The notes below the pieces were generated by a model. That model was not told the DNA's origin and did not search any database. It saw only the letters and a list, made by a program, of their open reading frames with translations. The translations under genes were made by a program, and so were the position numbers. Below are positions 35,296 through 46,392 of a DNA stretch of 64,000 bases, one piece after another; within the stretch, counting starts at the first letter, position 1; every line of letters starts with the position of its first letter. The stretch covers positions 682,001-746,000 of the forward strand of contig JANATG010000002.1 of assembly GCA_029449235.1 (NCBI GenBank), read 5' to 3'. The stretch comes from Linnemannia schmuckeri (taxonomy: Eukaryota; Mortierellomycota; Mortierellomycetes; Mortierellales; Mortierellaceae).

Positions 35296-36478
35296 GACGT
35301 TTTAGTTCTTCTTCACTCCACTTTGTGTTCGTTGTCTTAGTCCGGTTTTGTTCGTGTGTGAAGGGCGAGGGGTTTTATGTGTCGCTGTTGGGAGGAGGCG
35401 GTGGAGGAGGAGAAGAAAGAGAGAGTGAAAGAGAGAGTCGTCACTGCTGCTGCTGGTGTAGTTGTGCGGAGTGAGTAAAAGGGCGTGAAAGTGTTCTGCG
35501 TTTTCCGAGGAGAGTTGGTGAAGCTGTTGGCCCGTTGTTTGTTTGAGGTAGCCTTGACTGGGTGTTCAAGGAGAGAGCGGAACTCGTAAAGGGGGTTGGT
35601 TGGTTGGCGACAAGAGGCAGAGAAAAAAACAAGGGAAAAAGGATAAAGGAGTTGTATGAAGGCAAAAAAAATAACGCCAGAAAAAGGGAGGGAAGAACGG
35701 AGGAGGGAGGAGGGAAAAGGGAAAAGGGAAAAGGAAAAAGAAAAGGAAAAAAGTAAAAAGTAAAAAGTAAAGAGTAAAAAGTTGAAAGGATGGCTCACAC
35801 AATTAGTAACTTGGATGTTGCTCTCAACTAACGCCAGGCCACACATTCAGGACTCATATACATAGACATACATCCTTTTTACGCCATTCATTTTTAATAA
35901 CGAGAGAAGGAAGAATATGCGGGCATCATCGTGTATCGTGGCTGAGTACCTACAACTGGCTCAAGTAAGCCATCATCTGCAACCATAAACGAAAAGGGCT
36001 CAATGCGAATGGCATGGAAAGAAGGAAAGAATAACGACAAGAGCATAACTCACCGAAAGAAGGAGGATCAATCATTCCCTTTGTGCCAGGAGGATCGCTC
36101 CAACAAGAGATCTCGGACTCGGATATATGATTTTTTTTGAACTGAACACATGGTGGCAAAAAATGAGTAATGGGCTCAGTAGGAATGAAGACCACCCACC
36201 CTTCTGCTCATTCCTCGTTACGTTTTGCTCTCGACCCTTGCTTGGAATAAATGAAAGAAGGCTGTAGTGTTTGACGGTCAAATGTATTTTTTTTTTTTAT
36301 TATGTTGCTTAGTACTGGGCTGACCGACTGAAGTCGTCACTCTCCAAAGAGTTTTTGTAGTCGCGTCTCAACAAGATCTACAGTATCAACCAACCAACCA
36401 GCAACGGGGACGATTTCAGTTAGACCAACCCCGAACGGTTCATTGATCACACCCAACTGCCTCCAACACCATCACCGA
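35296..36478. other. Intergenic between kinase start and Kelch stop
   Basis: Bases 35360-35800 are strongly purine-rich on the plus strand, giving the minus-strand kinase gene a CT-rich leader. The remainder holds the 3' UTR side of the Kelch gene with a poly-T run near 36283-36298. The 169-codon frame on the minus strand here is a low-complexity Ser/Phe artefact. Confidence 0.5.
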
Positions 36479-39400
36479 TCACAGCGCATCCTTCAGTACC
36501 TGGAAGTCAGTGATCTGGGGCAAGTACGCGCATGTGCTCAGATCCAGAATATAGATGTCATCAAACACAGTCTGGCCATCGTATCCTCCAAACATGAACA
36601 GCCGTGAGTCGTACAGAAGCGATGCATGATAGCCTCGTCCTGCAGGTGGGATGCCGTACACCTTGCGTGTCTCCCATGACCATGTCACCAGGTTGAGCAT
36701 CATCACGTCGCATGAATACCGGCTTCCATCGTGTCCTCCAATAACAAACAGATAAGACCCGACCTGTGTCGCCGTGTGTGATAGCCTTGGCAGTGGCCTG
36801 TTAACGTCTATCTTTGTCCACTCCTTCGTTTCTATTGTGAATGAAAAACAAAACGTGTAATGATGATCAGTCTTCATGTTGCGCATGACATTCGCACATC
36901 CCCAGTTAACGTAACAAAGGCAAGATGAACATACCAAGATCAAGAACATGCACATCGGAAAAGCACTCGTGGCCATCACTTCCACCGTACACAATGAAAT
37001 GATTCTTGATCAAGTTGCTGGTATGGTAGCCTCTCGAGATGGGAATCGCGCCAGTTGTCTTCAGTTCTGTCCAGTGCATGTCCGCCAGGTTCAGCTGATA
37101 TGTATCGTTCAATGCCTGGACTCCATCACCACCTCCAAAGACATAGATGCAATTGTTGTAGACGCAGGTCGTATGAGCACGGCGACGGCGGGGTCTCTTT
37201 CCAGTCGTCTGTGGGTTCGTCCAAGTCAGGGTATCTATCCGTCGTAGTGCAAGGTGGAATATGTCAATCTCCATGTTTTCTTCATCTGGGTAAACCAATT
37301 GATCACATGGTGCCACGAGCTTATTACCTGTGTCGAGCATGTAGAGTTCGTTAAAGTACTGAGGTCCATCTCCACCGCCAAACACGAAGAGACGTTTGTT
37401 GTCCACAAGAGTAGAAGAGTGAGCGCGGCAAGGTGGAGGGATAGATCCATATGTTTTGGGTTGCGACCAGTGCATGGTATCTAATATGAGAGGAGAAAGA
37501 TCAATTTAAACCAGAAAAGATGAGATCCTGCTCCTGTGACCAACGAAACACCCATATCTTATTTTCAACTCCAGTCATCAAAGATAATGCTTACCGGCGT
37601 CGAAAATGTACAGGGTATTGAAGCAGTTCTTGGGGTCGCATCCTCCAAAGACATAGACAGACTCTCCAACAAGGTTGACGGTCTGGGCTCGAAGGTCCTT
37701 GGGCGGGATCTGTCCATGAACTTTAGCACGAGTCCAATGCATGGCTGGAATAGGCGCAGGCGAAACAGTTGCGCTGGGCCGTGGGGCGTCCTTGCTGCTC
37801 TCCGCCCTTGCTCGGTGCTTGCTGGACGAGGATGTTGATTCCGCCTGGCGTCCATGACTGCGATCGTGTCCGTGTGTTCCATTATGACTGCTAGAGCCGC
37901 CTTGGTTGGACTGCTGCGACCGTTGATGGCTTTGTTGAGTAGACGCCGAGGGTACAGCAACGGCGGTGGTGTAATTGTCCGAACCAGCCGTACCAGACTT
38001 GGCAATGTTTCCGGTCCCTGTGGCGAGAGCTGTTGTCTCTAATGTCGTTCCTTTGGCAGCAGACAGGGCTATTGTCGAGATGGATCCTTGAACCGAGAAG
38101 GAATTATCCTGTGAGGGCGCTGCCGTCAATGGCACTGGAGTAACGCTCTGAACAGTAGATCCTGAAGTCAATGAGCCGTCGGGAGAGCCAGCGGAGGAGA
38201 ATGAAGTGTTGGCCAATGAAGGGATATGTCCAGTAATCTTGCTACTGATGTTGTCACGAGGTCTTTGAGAAGACATTGGGGGGCGAGTAATAGATCCCGA
38301 AGTCGAAGGAGAAGTGTTGGTGCTGGGTGCTCTATCCTGGTGTTGTTGGTGTTGTTGGGCGCTGGTGGCGGGGGATGCTCTGGGACTGGTTGTCAAGAGA
38401 TTGGTTGAGATTCCACGTGAGATATTGCTCTGTTTGACGGCAAAGAAGCTATCGTTGCTGTTCAATCCTCCACCTCCGGAACTGTTGGCGATGGACTGGT
38501 TGATGGTGTTGTTGAGGATACTGTTGCTGACAATGCTGGTGCCCTCGCGGATGATGTTGCTACTGTATCCTTGGGTGCTGCTGTTAAGACTGTTGTAGCT
38601 GTGGGTGCTGCTGATGCTGTTGATACTTGTGTCTGCGCCAGGGGCAGCGGCGGAGGATGACTGTGACGACGAGTGCTTCGTGATATAGGAAGAGTCTCCT
38701 GAGGTCGAATGTCCGAACGCGCGGCTGGTGTTGGGACTCTTGCTGGATGGTGGAGGCGAGTGCACTCTTGACCTTATTTTGTTGTTGTAGGAGTAAAGGA
38801 AGGCGAGGGCCTCGTTAGTGACAGGACAATTACGTCGAAGAAGGGTACAAGTAGAGAAATGGAAGAAGAGGAAGAAAAGATGATGAGAACGTGATGGTAG
38901 TCGAGTGATCAAGTTGACCTCATCGTTTTCTCCCTATTCCTCTTCGTCTTCCTTTTCGTCGCCTTTTTTTTGGCGTTTTTCTTTTTAGACGTTTCCATTC
39001 AATCGTTGGCCGTTGGGGTAAGGGATGAATGAGTGAGTAAGGGGTCGCTGACATCCTCTTGTTACTGCTGCTGGTGTATCCTGTTGCCTGGTGTCGTTCT
39101 TTTTTTTTTTTTTTTTTGCTCACTTTCTCTCTGTCGGGGGTAAAAAGTGGACAAAAGGAGAAAGACTTGACCCCACTCCACTAAAAGGGCGTGAGAGTTG
39201 GGGTGAAGGTTTTGAACCGTTACTGCTCCCTTCCTTCCCCTCTTTCGCCTGCCTCTGCTTGTCCCTTCCTTCCTCTCTGTCCCAACCGACCATTCAAAAA
39301 ATTCACTGTCTGTTCGCTCGCTTATTTGTTCAAAGCGCTTCGAAACAGGGGTGGTGGAGATTTTTGTTAGTGCATTAAAAAAGTAAAAAAGTAAAAAAAG

Positions 39401-39675
39401 TAAAAAATGACAGGGCAGAAACAGAGAACAACCCAGGAACCACGTTTCGTCAAAGACAGAGGCGGGCACCGAAAAAAGCATAATGAACGAAGCAGTTATG
39501 TTTCTCCTTGATTTTGGCTTGAAGGCAAAAGCATAGAAGTACTAAACGGTTGTACGAAGGTCTGTCAGACTGCTGGTAATATATACCTCTGCTGCTGCTG
39601 TTGGTGGACATAGGAGGAGTGTGCCTGGTAAGGGGAGATGGGCGAGGTAGGGCTGGTCGGTGGAGTGTCATCCAT
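36479..39675 (-). CDS. Six-blade Kelch-repeat protein with disordered N-terminus (721 aa, 4 exons)
   Basis: Exons are 39675-39587, 38772-37595, 37480-36935 and 36831-36479. Introns are 814, 114 and 103 bases, all GT-AG and phase-consistent. Exon 1 encodes MDDTPPTSPTSPISPYQAHS then poly-Q. The next 370 or so residues are Ser/Thr/Asn/Gln-rich and disordered. Six Kelch motifs follow, each with the double glycine: VYVFGGCD, LFVFGGGD, IYVFGGGD, FIVYGGSD, LFVIGGHD and LFMFGGYD, giving a complete six-bladed propeller. The second repeat is followed by an insertion of about 35 residues (VAPCDQLVYPDEENMEID) before its final strand. Kelch propellers bind protein partners. Fungal examples such as Tea1 and Ral2 act in polarity and Ras signalling, but nothing here fixes the partner. 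The frame open upstream of 38772 is intron, not coding. Confidence 0.9.
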
Positions 39676-39859
39676 GGTTGTTGTTTTGGGTTGTGAGGTA
39701 GAGACGGGTGCGAGGATGAAGTGAATAGTGGAAAGAGAGGACTCTGTGTTGACAACCCACACAGACACTACGAAGGGTTAAAATAGGATAAGGGGGGTAT
39801 TGCAGAAGAAGAGGGGGTATGAAGATGGATGGATGCAAGGAAAGGAAGGAGCTGTCGAC

Positions 39860-39890
<31 letters not shown>

Positions 39891-41245
39891 GAGAAAAGCG
39901 AGGTGAAAAACGACACTAATAAAACAGGTGAGAGCAGTTGAAGAGAAGAAAAAAAGGGTTTGTTGTTGTTGTTGCTGCTGCTGCTAGCAATGAGGGCGGG
40001 TGACTGACCGGGAGAAGGAAGGAGGGAGAGAAGTGAGAGAGAGAGGATGATGTGAGAGCACACTTGCTCGCATATGAGGTACTCACACTCGCGGATGCAC
40101 TCAGGCACAAGCTACCTACTCTACATACAGATACACCCTAACAACCTAGGCCCAACTTTAACAAGAAGCAAAAGTTATTATGGCTCTGGGAATGAAAAAG
40201 AGAACCGCGTGGACCATCCTCGCCTCGTCACTCAACCGAAAGACAGACTGATAGACAGAAGAGAGCCTGTCCCTCTCTCTGTCCCTCTCCCTGTGGCTGA
40301 CTGGTTATGAACATAGTACGATGGGGTCGCACTTGTTACACTGCGACCAAACAATCATGGATTCAAAACTCATACTCCAAAAACACACATTCACAATTAG
40401 AGATTCTTTTGGCAAAGTCAAAACGCAGCTCTTTGGCCTAGCCTAACACTGTTCATCTAGTTTTCTGGCGCACGCACGCGTTTCTCAAGCCTAGAACACA
40501 ACCTCGTACGTCCCACGATTTCCTCCTGTCAGGACGTCGACGTTTTTTGTTATCAGAAGAGGACAGATCAGCATTCCTCGCTTGGTTGAAGGGCTCACTT
40601 TCAGGGACCCTAAAAAAAAACGTGAGCCGGACCTCTCTTTTCATTAACAGACGCACTTTCCCTTCACTCAGTTTTTTTCTCATATCGGGCTTTTCCCTTC
40701 CTCTCCGCCCAGCTGCCTCTGTAATTCTCTTGGCTTCAGCCCTGATCAACCTCAAAAGTGGTCGACGCAATTCTCATCATCCTTTTTCCTTATCCCTCTC
40801 ATTGCATCGCCACAAATGGGCGCATCGAAAAACGATGACAACGATGAAAAAAAGTCCAACTGACCTCAGAGGTCGAGAATAGGAAAGGATAGAAGGAAAG
40901 AAACGGTCTGTGGAGTATTATGGCCTCGATCGATCCACTCGAAGGGACCCTTGATCAGGATCAATTGAATACCGAGCGAGTGAACTAGAGAGCATGGAGC
41001 ACCGAAAGGTACCCTCTTTTTGTCCATGGAGATTAGTATGTTGAATGGTTACAGTTTATTGGAAGGGCAATACGAATAATAGTGTGAGTAGTAAGTATAG
41101 ATATGAGTGAGGAAGACCCTGTTTCTTTTGCCGGCTCATCCGGAAGCATGAAGAAGAATTCGTTTTATCCGTGCAAATGGCAGGGCCTGAAGGAAGCGGA
41201 GAAAGACGAGTTGCGAAGAGTGTATTGTTCCTGTTTCCTTCTTGT
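39676..41245. other. Intergenic between Kelch start and CYSTM stop
   Basis: Contains the likely Kelch promoter with a GAT microsatellite at 39858-39889 and purine-rich blocks (39950-40060) that are pyrimidine-rich on the gene strand. No gene seen on either strand from 40070 to 41245. Confidence 0.5.
39858..39889. repeat. (GAT)n microsatellite
   Basis: About ten uninterrupted GAT/ATG units about 190 bases upstream of the Kelch start codon. Confidence 0.9.
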
Positions 41246-43218
41246 TTAGCAGCATCCCTAAAAGATTATGAATCGAGGAAAAAAGTGAAACCAATGTTAG
41301 TTCATAAATAAATAAATCAGAAAGGGAGCCGGATTGTATCTGGATGAGTGAACAACAACACCAAGAGCAGCAAGACGACAACGAGACACTTACATCGAGA
41401 CAGCAGCACAAGCATGCTCCGAGGGCACTAGTTGACAGAAATAGTCAAGGGCAACGAGTCAAAGAAGGAGTAAAGAGATCAGTAATCGTTCATAAACATA
41501 GTTCACACTTGTCCATTTCTTGTGCCTATCTCATTGTACAGATGAACAGATGGATGGGCTGGTCCTTTTTCAATGTCTTTGTTATCCCTGTGGATTAACC
41601 CCCTCAATTTCTTTGTTCACATTCAACCCCTTTTCGTCCAGCTCTTCACTTCGTCTCCACTCTTCTCTCTATGGCTCTTTGATCATTCGATCGCCTGTGA
41701 TGTTTTGCCCTTTTTTTTATCGATAGTGAGAAGTTGCTGTTTGTCGTTGTTTGTTGTGGGATGAAAGATGTGCGTTTATGCGTATGGAGCGGGTATGTGA
41801 AATGCGTGTGTATGGTATCTCTGGGTATACTGTGTCCTATGGACTAACTGGAGAACAACAGACAAGACGAGACAAAGACACAAATAAATGCCTCAAAGAC
41901 AGGGACCCCTTCCTTCTTTTCCTCCCCAGATCAACACTACAGCCCCAACTCTCCCTCTTCCTCGCTCCTTTGTTGTTCACCCATCCAATCCCAAGCGCTG
42001 GAGATAAAAAAAGGACATGCGGAAAAGAAAAAAAAGTACAAGGCCACTAAAGCCCTCTTCTCCAAGGGAAATAGAATTTAGAGCAGCATATGTGTATGTG
42101 TTTCTGAATGACTGTAGAACAATGTATATGAGGAATGAAAAAAGGAACATTCACCGGGAGACAGGGCAAGGACAAGAAAGTAAGACGAGGACAGGGGCAG
42201 AAAGTTACAGGGTTGAGAGCACCATCCCACTCCAGTTCTCATCCCCTTCCTTATCCGTATTGGCGGTATATTAATGCCAAGTGACTGTAACACAGCGTAC
42301 ACCAAATCCTTGGAAAACAAAACAAGCAGGGTAAAGAGAAGAGAGCAAGGGAACCACAGAAGGGAAGGGAACAAACGTCGGGTGCAAATCATCGTTCTCG
42401 TTGGTGTAGTTGCTACAGTCATTCTCCAACATGTTGAACTGTTTAGCCCTGGTTATACAGCCCTTTTTGTTGTTGTTGTTGTTGTGCCTCTATGCGCCCC
42501 ATTCCCAACAATCCTGGCTGCTTGTCATGTCTGACCTGACCTTGTTTATCTCTCTCTCTGTCTCTCTTCCCCTTTCTCCAGGATCATTTCAAAAACACAA
42601 AAGAAAAAAAGCGGTTCACAATGGTTCACAATGGAAGGACAGGAAAACACGGAAGGGAAAGAAATGAAGGGAAAGAAAGGGAACGCAAAATAAAACGGAG
42701 CACCCTCTGTCTTGTCTTCTCCTCTGACACGAAACAGCTGTAACCTTGAAGGGAAAAGTCTGATCGACTTTGTGTCTCTAATGGCGAGTGGCTGACTTAC
42801 CATCCGTAGCACATGTCGTCCTTGCTGCTGTTATGCTGGGGTGGAGGTGCCTGCTGCTGAATGATCACAGGCTGGGGAGAGGCTGCAAACATAGAAAGTT
42901 TTGCATAAAAATTGTTGTCAGTGAATCAGTCAGTGCGTCGTACAAAAAAGGACTCTCTGTCTTCAGCAGAATACAAACATAAAAAGATCAAGGATCCTTA
43001 CGCTGGGCATAGTATCCGCCGGGAGCGGGGGATTGGGGGTATCCGGGCTGGCCGTAGGGCTGCTGAGGAGGGTAGCCGGGCTGCTGGGGGTAACCAGGCT
43101 GGGGCTGGTAGGAGGCAGCCTGACCGTAAGCAGGCTGACCGTAGGCAGGCATGGCCTGCTGGGGGTATTGAGGGGGCTGGGAAGCGTAGTAGCCCTTGTC
43201 TTGCTGAGAGGGATCCAT
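41246..43218 (-). CDS. CYSTM-type cysteine-rich membrane-end protein (114 aa, 4 exons)
   Basis: Exons are 43218-43002, 42882-42801, 41427-41394 (34 nt) and 41257-41246. Introns are 119, 1373 and 136 bases, all GT-AG, with phase kept at each join. The first 95 or so residues are Pro/Gln/Tyr/Gly repeats of PGYPQQ and PAYGQ type. After QPVIIQQQAPPPQHNSSKDD the protein ends in a module rebuilt only by splicing: CYGCALGACLCCCLDGCC, with eight cysteines. This is the CYSTM architecture: a tail-anchored Cys-rich membrane helix after a Pro/Gln/Tyr head, found in small stress-related proteins of fungi and plants and thought to act at the plasma membrane in metal or stress resistance. If intron 2 were retained, translation would stop two codons later without the module. 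The 5' part is certain; the last two exons are very short and rest on the family match. Confidence 0.82.
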
Positions 43219-44321
43219 ATTAGTGATTTGTATGAGAGGGGTGGGTGAAAGAGGGGAGGAAGGGTAGGGAAGGAGGAGGAGGAGGAGGAGGAGAAGGAAA
43301 TAGAGGCAGGGGATGAAGAATTGATAAAGGAAGATGGGACGAAGTTGAAGTAATGATAAAAGAAGAAGGAAAAAAATGCGTTTAACAAGGGGGAGAGAAA
43401 TAGGACTTTTGGGCTTGGCGCTTGGTCACGTGCGCGGGAACCACACTTCCTTTTCCTAGCATGGCTGCAGGGTAATAGTCTTTTCTTGCTAACAATAGCA
43501 CAATGATGAACACTCTACATTGACGTATTTGGGCTGTCTTGTCGTTGTTTCGTTCTTGTTCGCAATGTAGCATTTCTCTCGTTGAACGTCTAGACTTTAT
43601 ATTTTGCTTACGATTAGTTGTTTTCTGCTGTACTTCCCTTTCTTCTTGCTGTTGTTGTTGTTGTTGTTATCAACGTCTACTTGTGCGTGTATGTTGTGCA
43701 TGCTGCAGGTCCACGAGTGAAAGATGAAAACTACAGCCAAACTTGTCAGCTACGGTAACTGAAATCGATAATAACAGAGAGCAATCATGAACTACAAAGA
43801 AGCAGAGAGACATAGACAACGGCGGCGACTCGTAGAGAGAGCACAGTCCTTCCAGGCAGCTCACTGAGCAGATGAGAGAGACACTTTGAGAGTGTGTCAA
43901 GCTGGCAGGCAATACAAAGATTGCATCTATTTGCCATGTCTTTCGATGTCGTGTTGCTTTTGTTACTGAGGATCCGGAAACAAAGATTTACCCGCATGAA
44001 CTGCCACGCAAAAACATAGATCCTTCTTTTATTTGGCTGGATGTGTCACAGCACAGACAGGTGTTTCAAGTGATGTGTGTTGTGTGGATCCTTCCTTTGT
44101 TTCCTTTGCCTTCGTAGCCTTCCTTTGATTCCATTTGCTGGTGTCTTCTTGGACTTCTTTTTTTCCTTCCTTTGTTCCCGCCCTTCTATCCTCTCTTTTT
44201 TGTATTCTCTTCCCTCCACCCGCTCACCTCTCATCACTCACACATTCACTCACATTCATTCACTCCGTGTGTCGACTCATCACCCGCATCAGACACACAA
44301 CAAACAGACCACAGTGACACC
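43219..44321. other. Divergent promoter region, CYSTM and UPF0324 genes
   Basis: Shared 1.1-kb upstream region of two divergently transcribed genes. It is AGG-rich near 43260-43300 on the CYSTM side and CT-rich near 44150-44250 on the other, with a GTT microsatellite near 43649-43667. No coding sequence seen. Confidence 0.6.
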
Positions 44322-45343
44322 ATGACAGCAATAGCAACGGAGCACTATGCTCGTCAGCAGACTACTCCTGCAGCCACAACAACAATAGAGCTGTCCTCCC
44401 TCGACTCACCTCTCGACTCCTCTTCCCAAATACAGGCACAGGCACAGGCACATATTCCCCTCGCACGACAGGACTCTATGACCATCACTCCAGCCCCGTC
44501 CTTCCTACCCTCCTCTTCAACTCCCTCCTCTTCAACTCCTTCTTCCTCCTCTTCAACGCATCATGATATCACCACTACCACAACAACGAAAGAAAACACC
44601 AAGGAAAAGAAACAAGACAGCCAAGCAGGACATACACAACCACCCAAGACTGCACTCCACGCGTTCGTCCGTCGATACCCATGGCTCGTAGGTTGGAACC
44701 ACGAAGACTGGTGGCCTTGCTGGATCGGACTCTTCCTCTTCGCTCTCGTCTCCACCGCCGTCCGGTTTAACATCCCTGCAGCCCATTTTTACCCCTGGAC
44801 CAGTAATCCCTTTGACGCCTTCAAATCCATTGGAAACCTTGATCTCTTGATCCTCTTACCTCTCCAGGGCTTACTCGTCTTTCTGGCATTGTGGGCGGTT
44901 GATGCCAAGGACTGGAACCAGTTCTATAAGGGGTTCCTGGTGATTGAGTCGTTGTCTCTATTGAGCAAATGGCTGGCTTCGCAGAAAAATGTGAAGAGTG
45001 CTAGTTTGGGGGACTCGATCTGGGCGATTCTGTTTGGTGCTATGTTGAGGAACGCGATGGCCGGGGCGCCTTTGCCTGATGGACGATCGAAGCCTTTGCC
45101 AGCTTGGCTCAAGGTTGCTCAGCAGACTGAGCTTTACATTGCCATTTCTCTTGTTCTCCTCTGGTATGTTCCTTACTTCTTTTGTATACTCCCCTCTCCC
45201 TCGTCCTTCTCCATTGATTTGTCTGTCCCATCATTTCCGATGCATTCATTTCCAAGAAACAGTCACTCTCCATCACTGTTCGTCATTTCGCGTCAAAAAT
45301 CGCACTTTGTGATCGTTTATTATAATATTAATTTCTAATCTCG

Positions 45344-45375
<32 letters not shown>

Positions 45376-46250
45376 GCCTTACTTATAGCATTGACTTTAA
45401 CGTGCTCAAGCCACTTGCACCGAGAGCCCTCTTCGTATCATGGATCGACACCCCCTCGCTCTTTGTCCTCGTCGCCCTAATCGGCACCACATGGCTCAGG
45501 ATCGACCTCCAAACATCCATGATCATGTCTGGCGCAACCTTCATCTGCGGTTCCTCGGCCGCCATCGCCCTCTCTTCCTCCCTCGGAGCTGGCAGTAAGT
45601 CGGATCTGCCTATTGCCATCATCTCGGTCTTTACGATCCCTTCTATTATCGCTCTGCCTTATATCGCAAAAGCTGTCGGTATCAGTGCCAAGGTTGCGGG
45701 CGCTTGGTTTGGTGGATGTGTCGATTCGACGGGTGCTGTCATTGCGGCCGCCACGATTTATGGCGATTCGGGCAATGTTGCGGTTGAGACGGCGGCCGTG
45801 GTCAAGATGGTCCAGAATGTCTTGATTGGTCCTATTTCTGTGGGTGTCGCGGCAGTATGGACACAACGAGAAGAGCGCCGTATGCGGGCACTCCACAACT
45901 CTCTCCAGGATGACGCCCTCCGAACCAAATCTGATTTCAAGCCCGTCCCTTACAGAACACTCCTTTGGAACCGGTTCCCAAAATTTGTGCTCGGCTTCAT
46001 TGTCACCGCGATCTTGTTCAATACTGTGGTCCCCACGGAGGACCGGCAAGCAGTGAACTCGTTCTCGTTTATGGTGGGAGAATGGTTTTCGACAATGAGT
46101 TTTGTAAGTATCGGGCTTGGATTACAGTTCCATGAGTTGCGGAGGGAGGCGAGGATGTTGCTCAAGTTGACAACGCTTTATGCGCTTGCTCAGTTGGTAG
46201 ATATTATGTCGACTTTTGGTCTTGCCTATGTTGCCTTCGAGATGTTTTAG
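44322..46250 (+). CDS. UPF0324/YeiH-like multi-spanning membrane protein (567 aa, 2 exons)
   Basis: Exon 1 44322-45163 and exon 2 45389-46250 join in phase 2 through a 225-base intron whose last third is a 30-base T run just before the acceptor. The first 110 residues are Ser/Thr-rich and hydrophilic. The rest has about ten hydrophobic segments. The core resembles the bacterial YeiH/UPF0324 family (Cons_hypoth698): SGATFICGSSAAIAL, then TIPSIIALPYIAKAVGISAK, GAWFGGCVDSTGAVIAA, and AVVKMVQNVLIGPI followed by a cytosolic loop. In bacteria the family is only predicted to export sulfate or related anions. No function is established for fungal copies. The gene lies tail to tail with the GT2 gene, with stops 142 bases apart. 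The family call rests on motif resemblance by eye. Confidence 0.7.
45345..45374. repeat. 30-base T run in UPF0324 intron
   Basis: Uninterrupted T tract ending 14 bases before the 3' splice site; it serves as an extreme polypyrimidine tract. Confidence 0.9.
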
Positions 46251-46392
46251 GACCATGGTCGTTATTTAGATGTACAATACAATTTTTTTTACATAATAAT
46301 AATCGATATTAATTTACCTTTGAGTGTTTTAATCACAAAGAGAAAAAAGAGAAAAAAATGATACAACTACAACTGGTCAAAAAAAAAAGAGA

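Noticed and set aside
38773..38912. N-terminal extension of the Kelch frame
   Set aside because: The open frame runs back through intron 1. The acceptor at 38774-38773 joins exon 1 in phase and gives a clean start at 39675.
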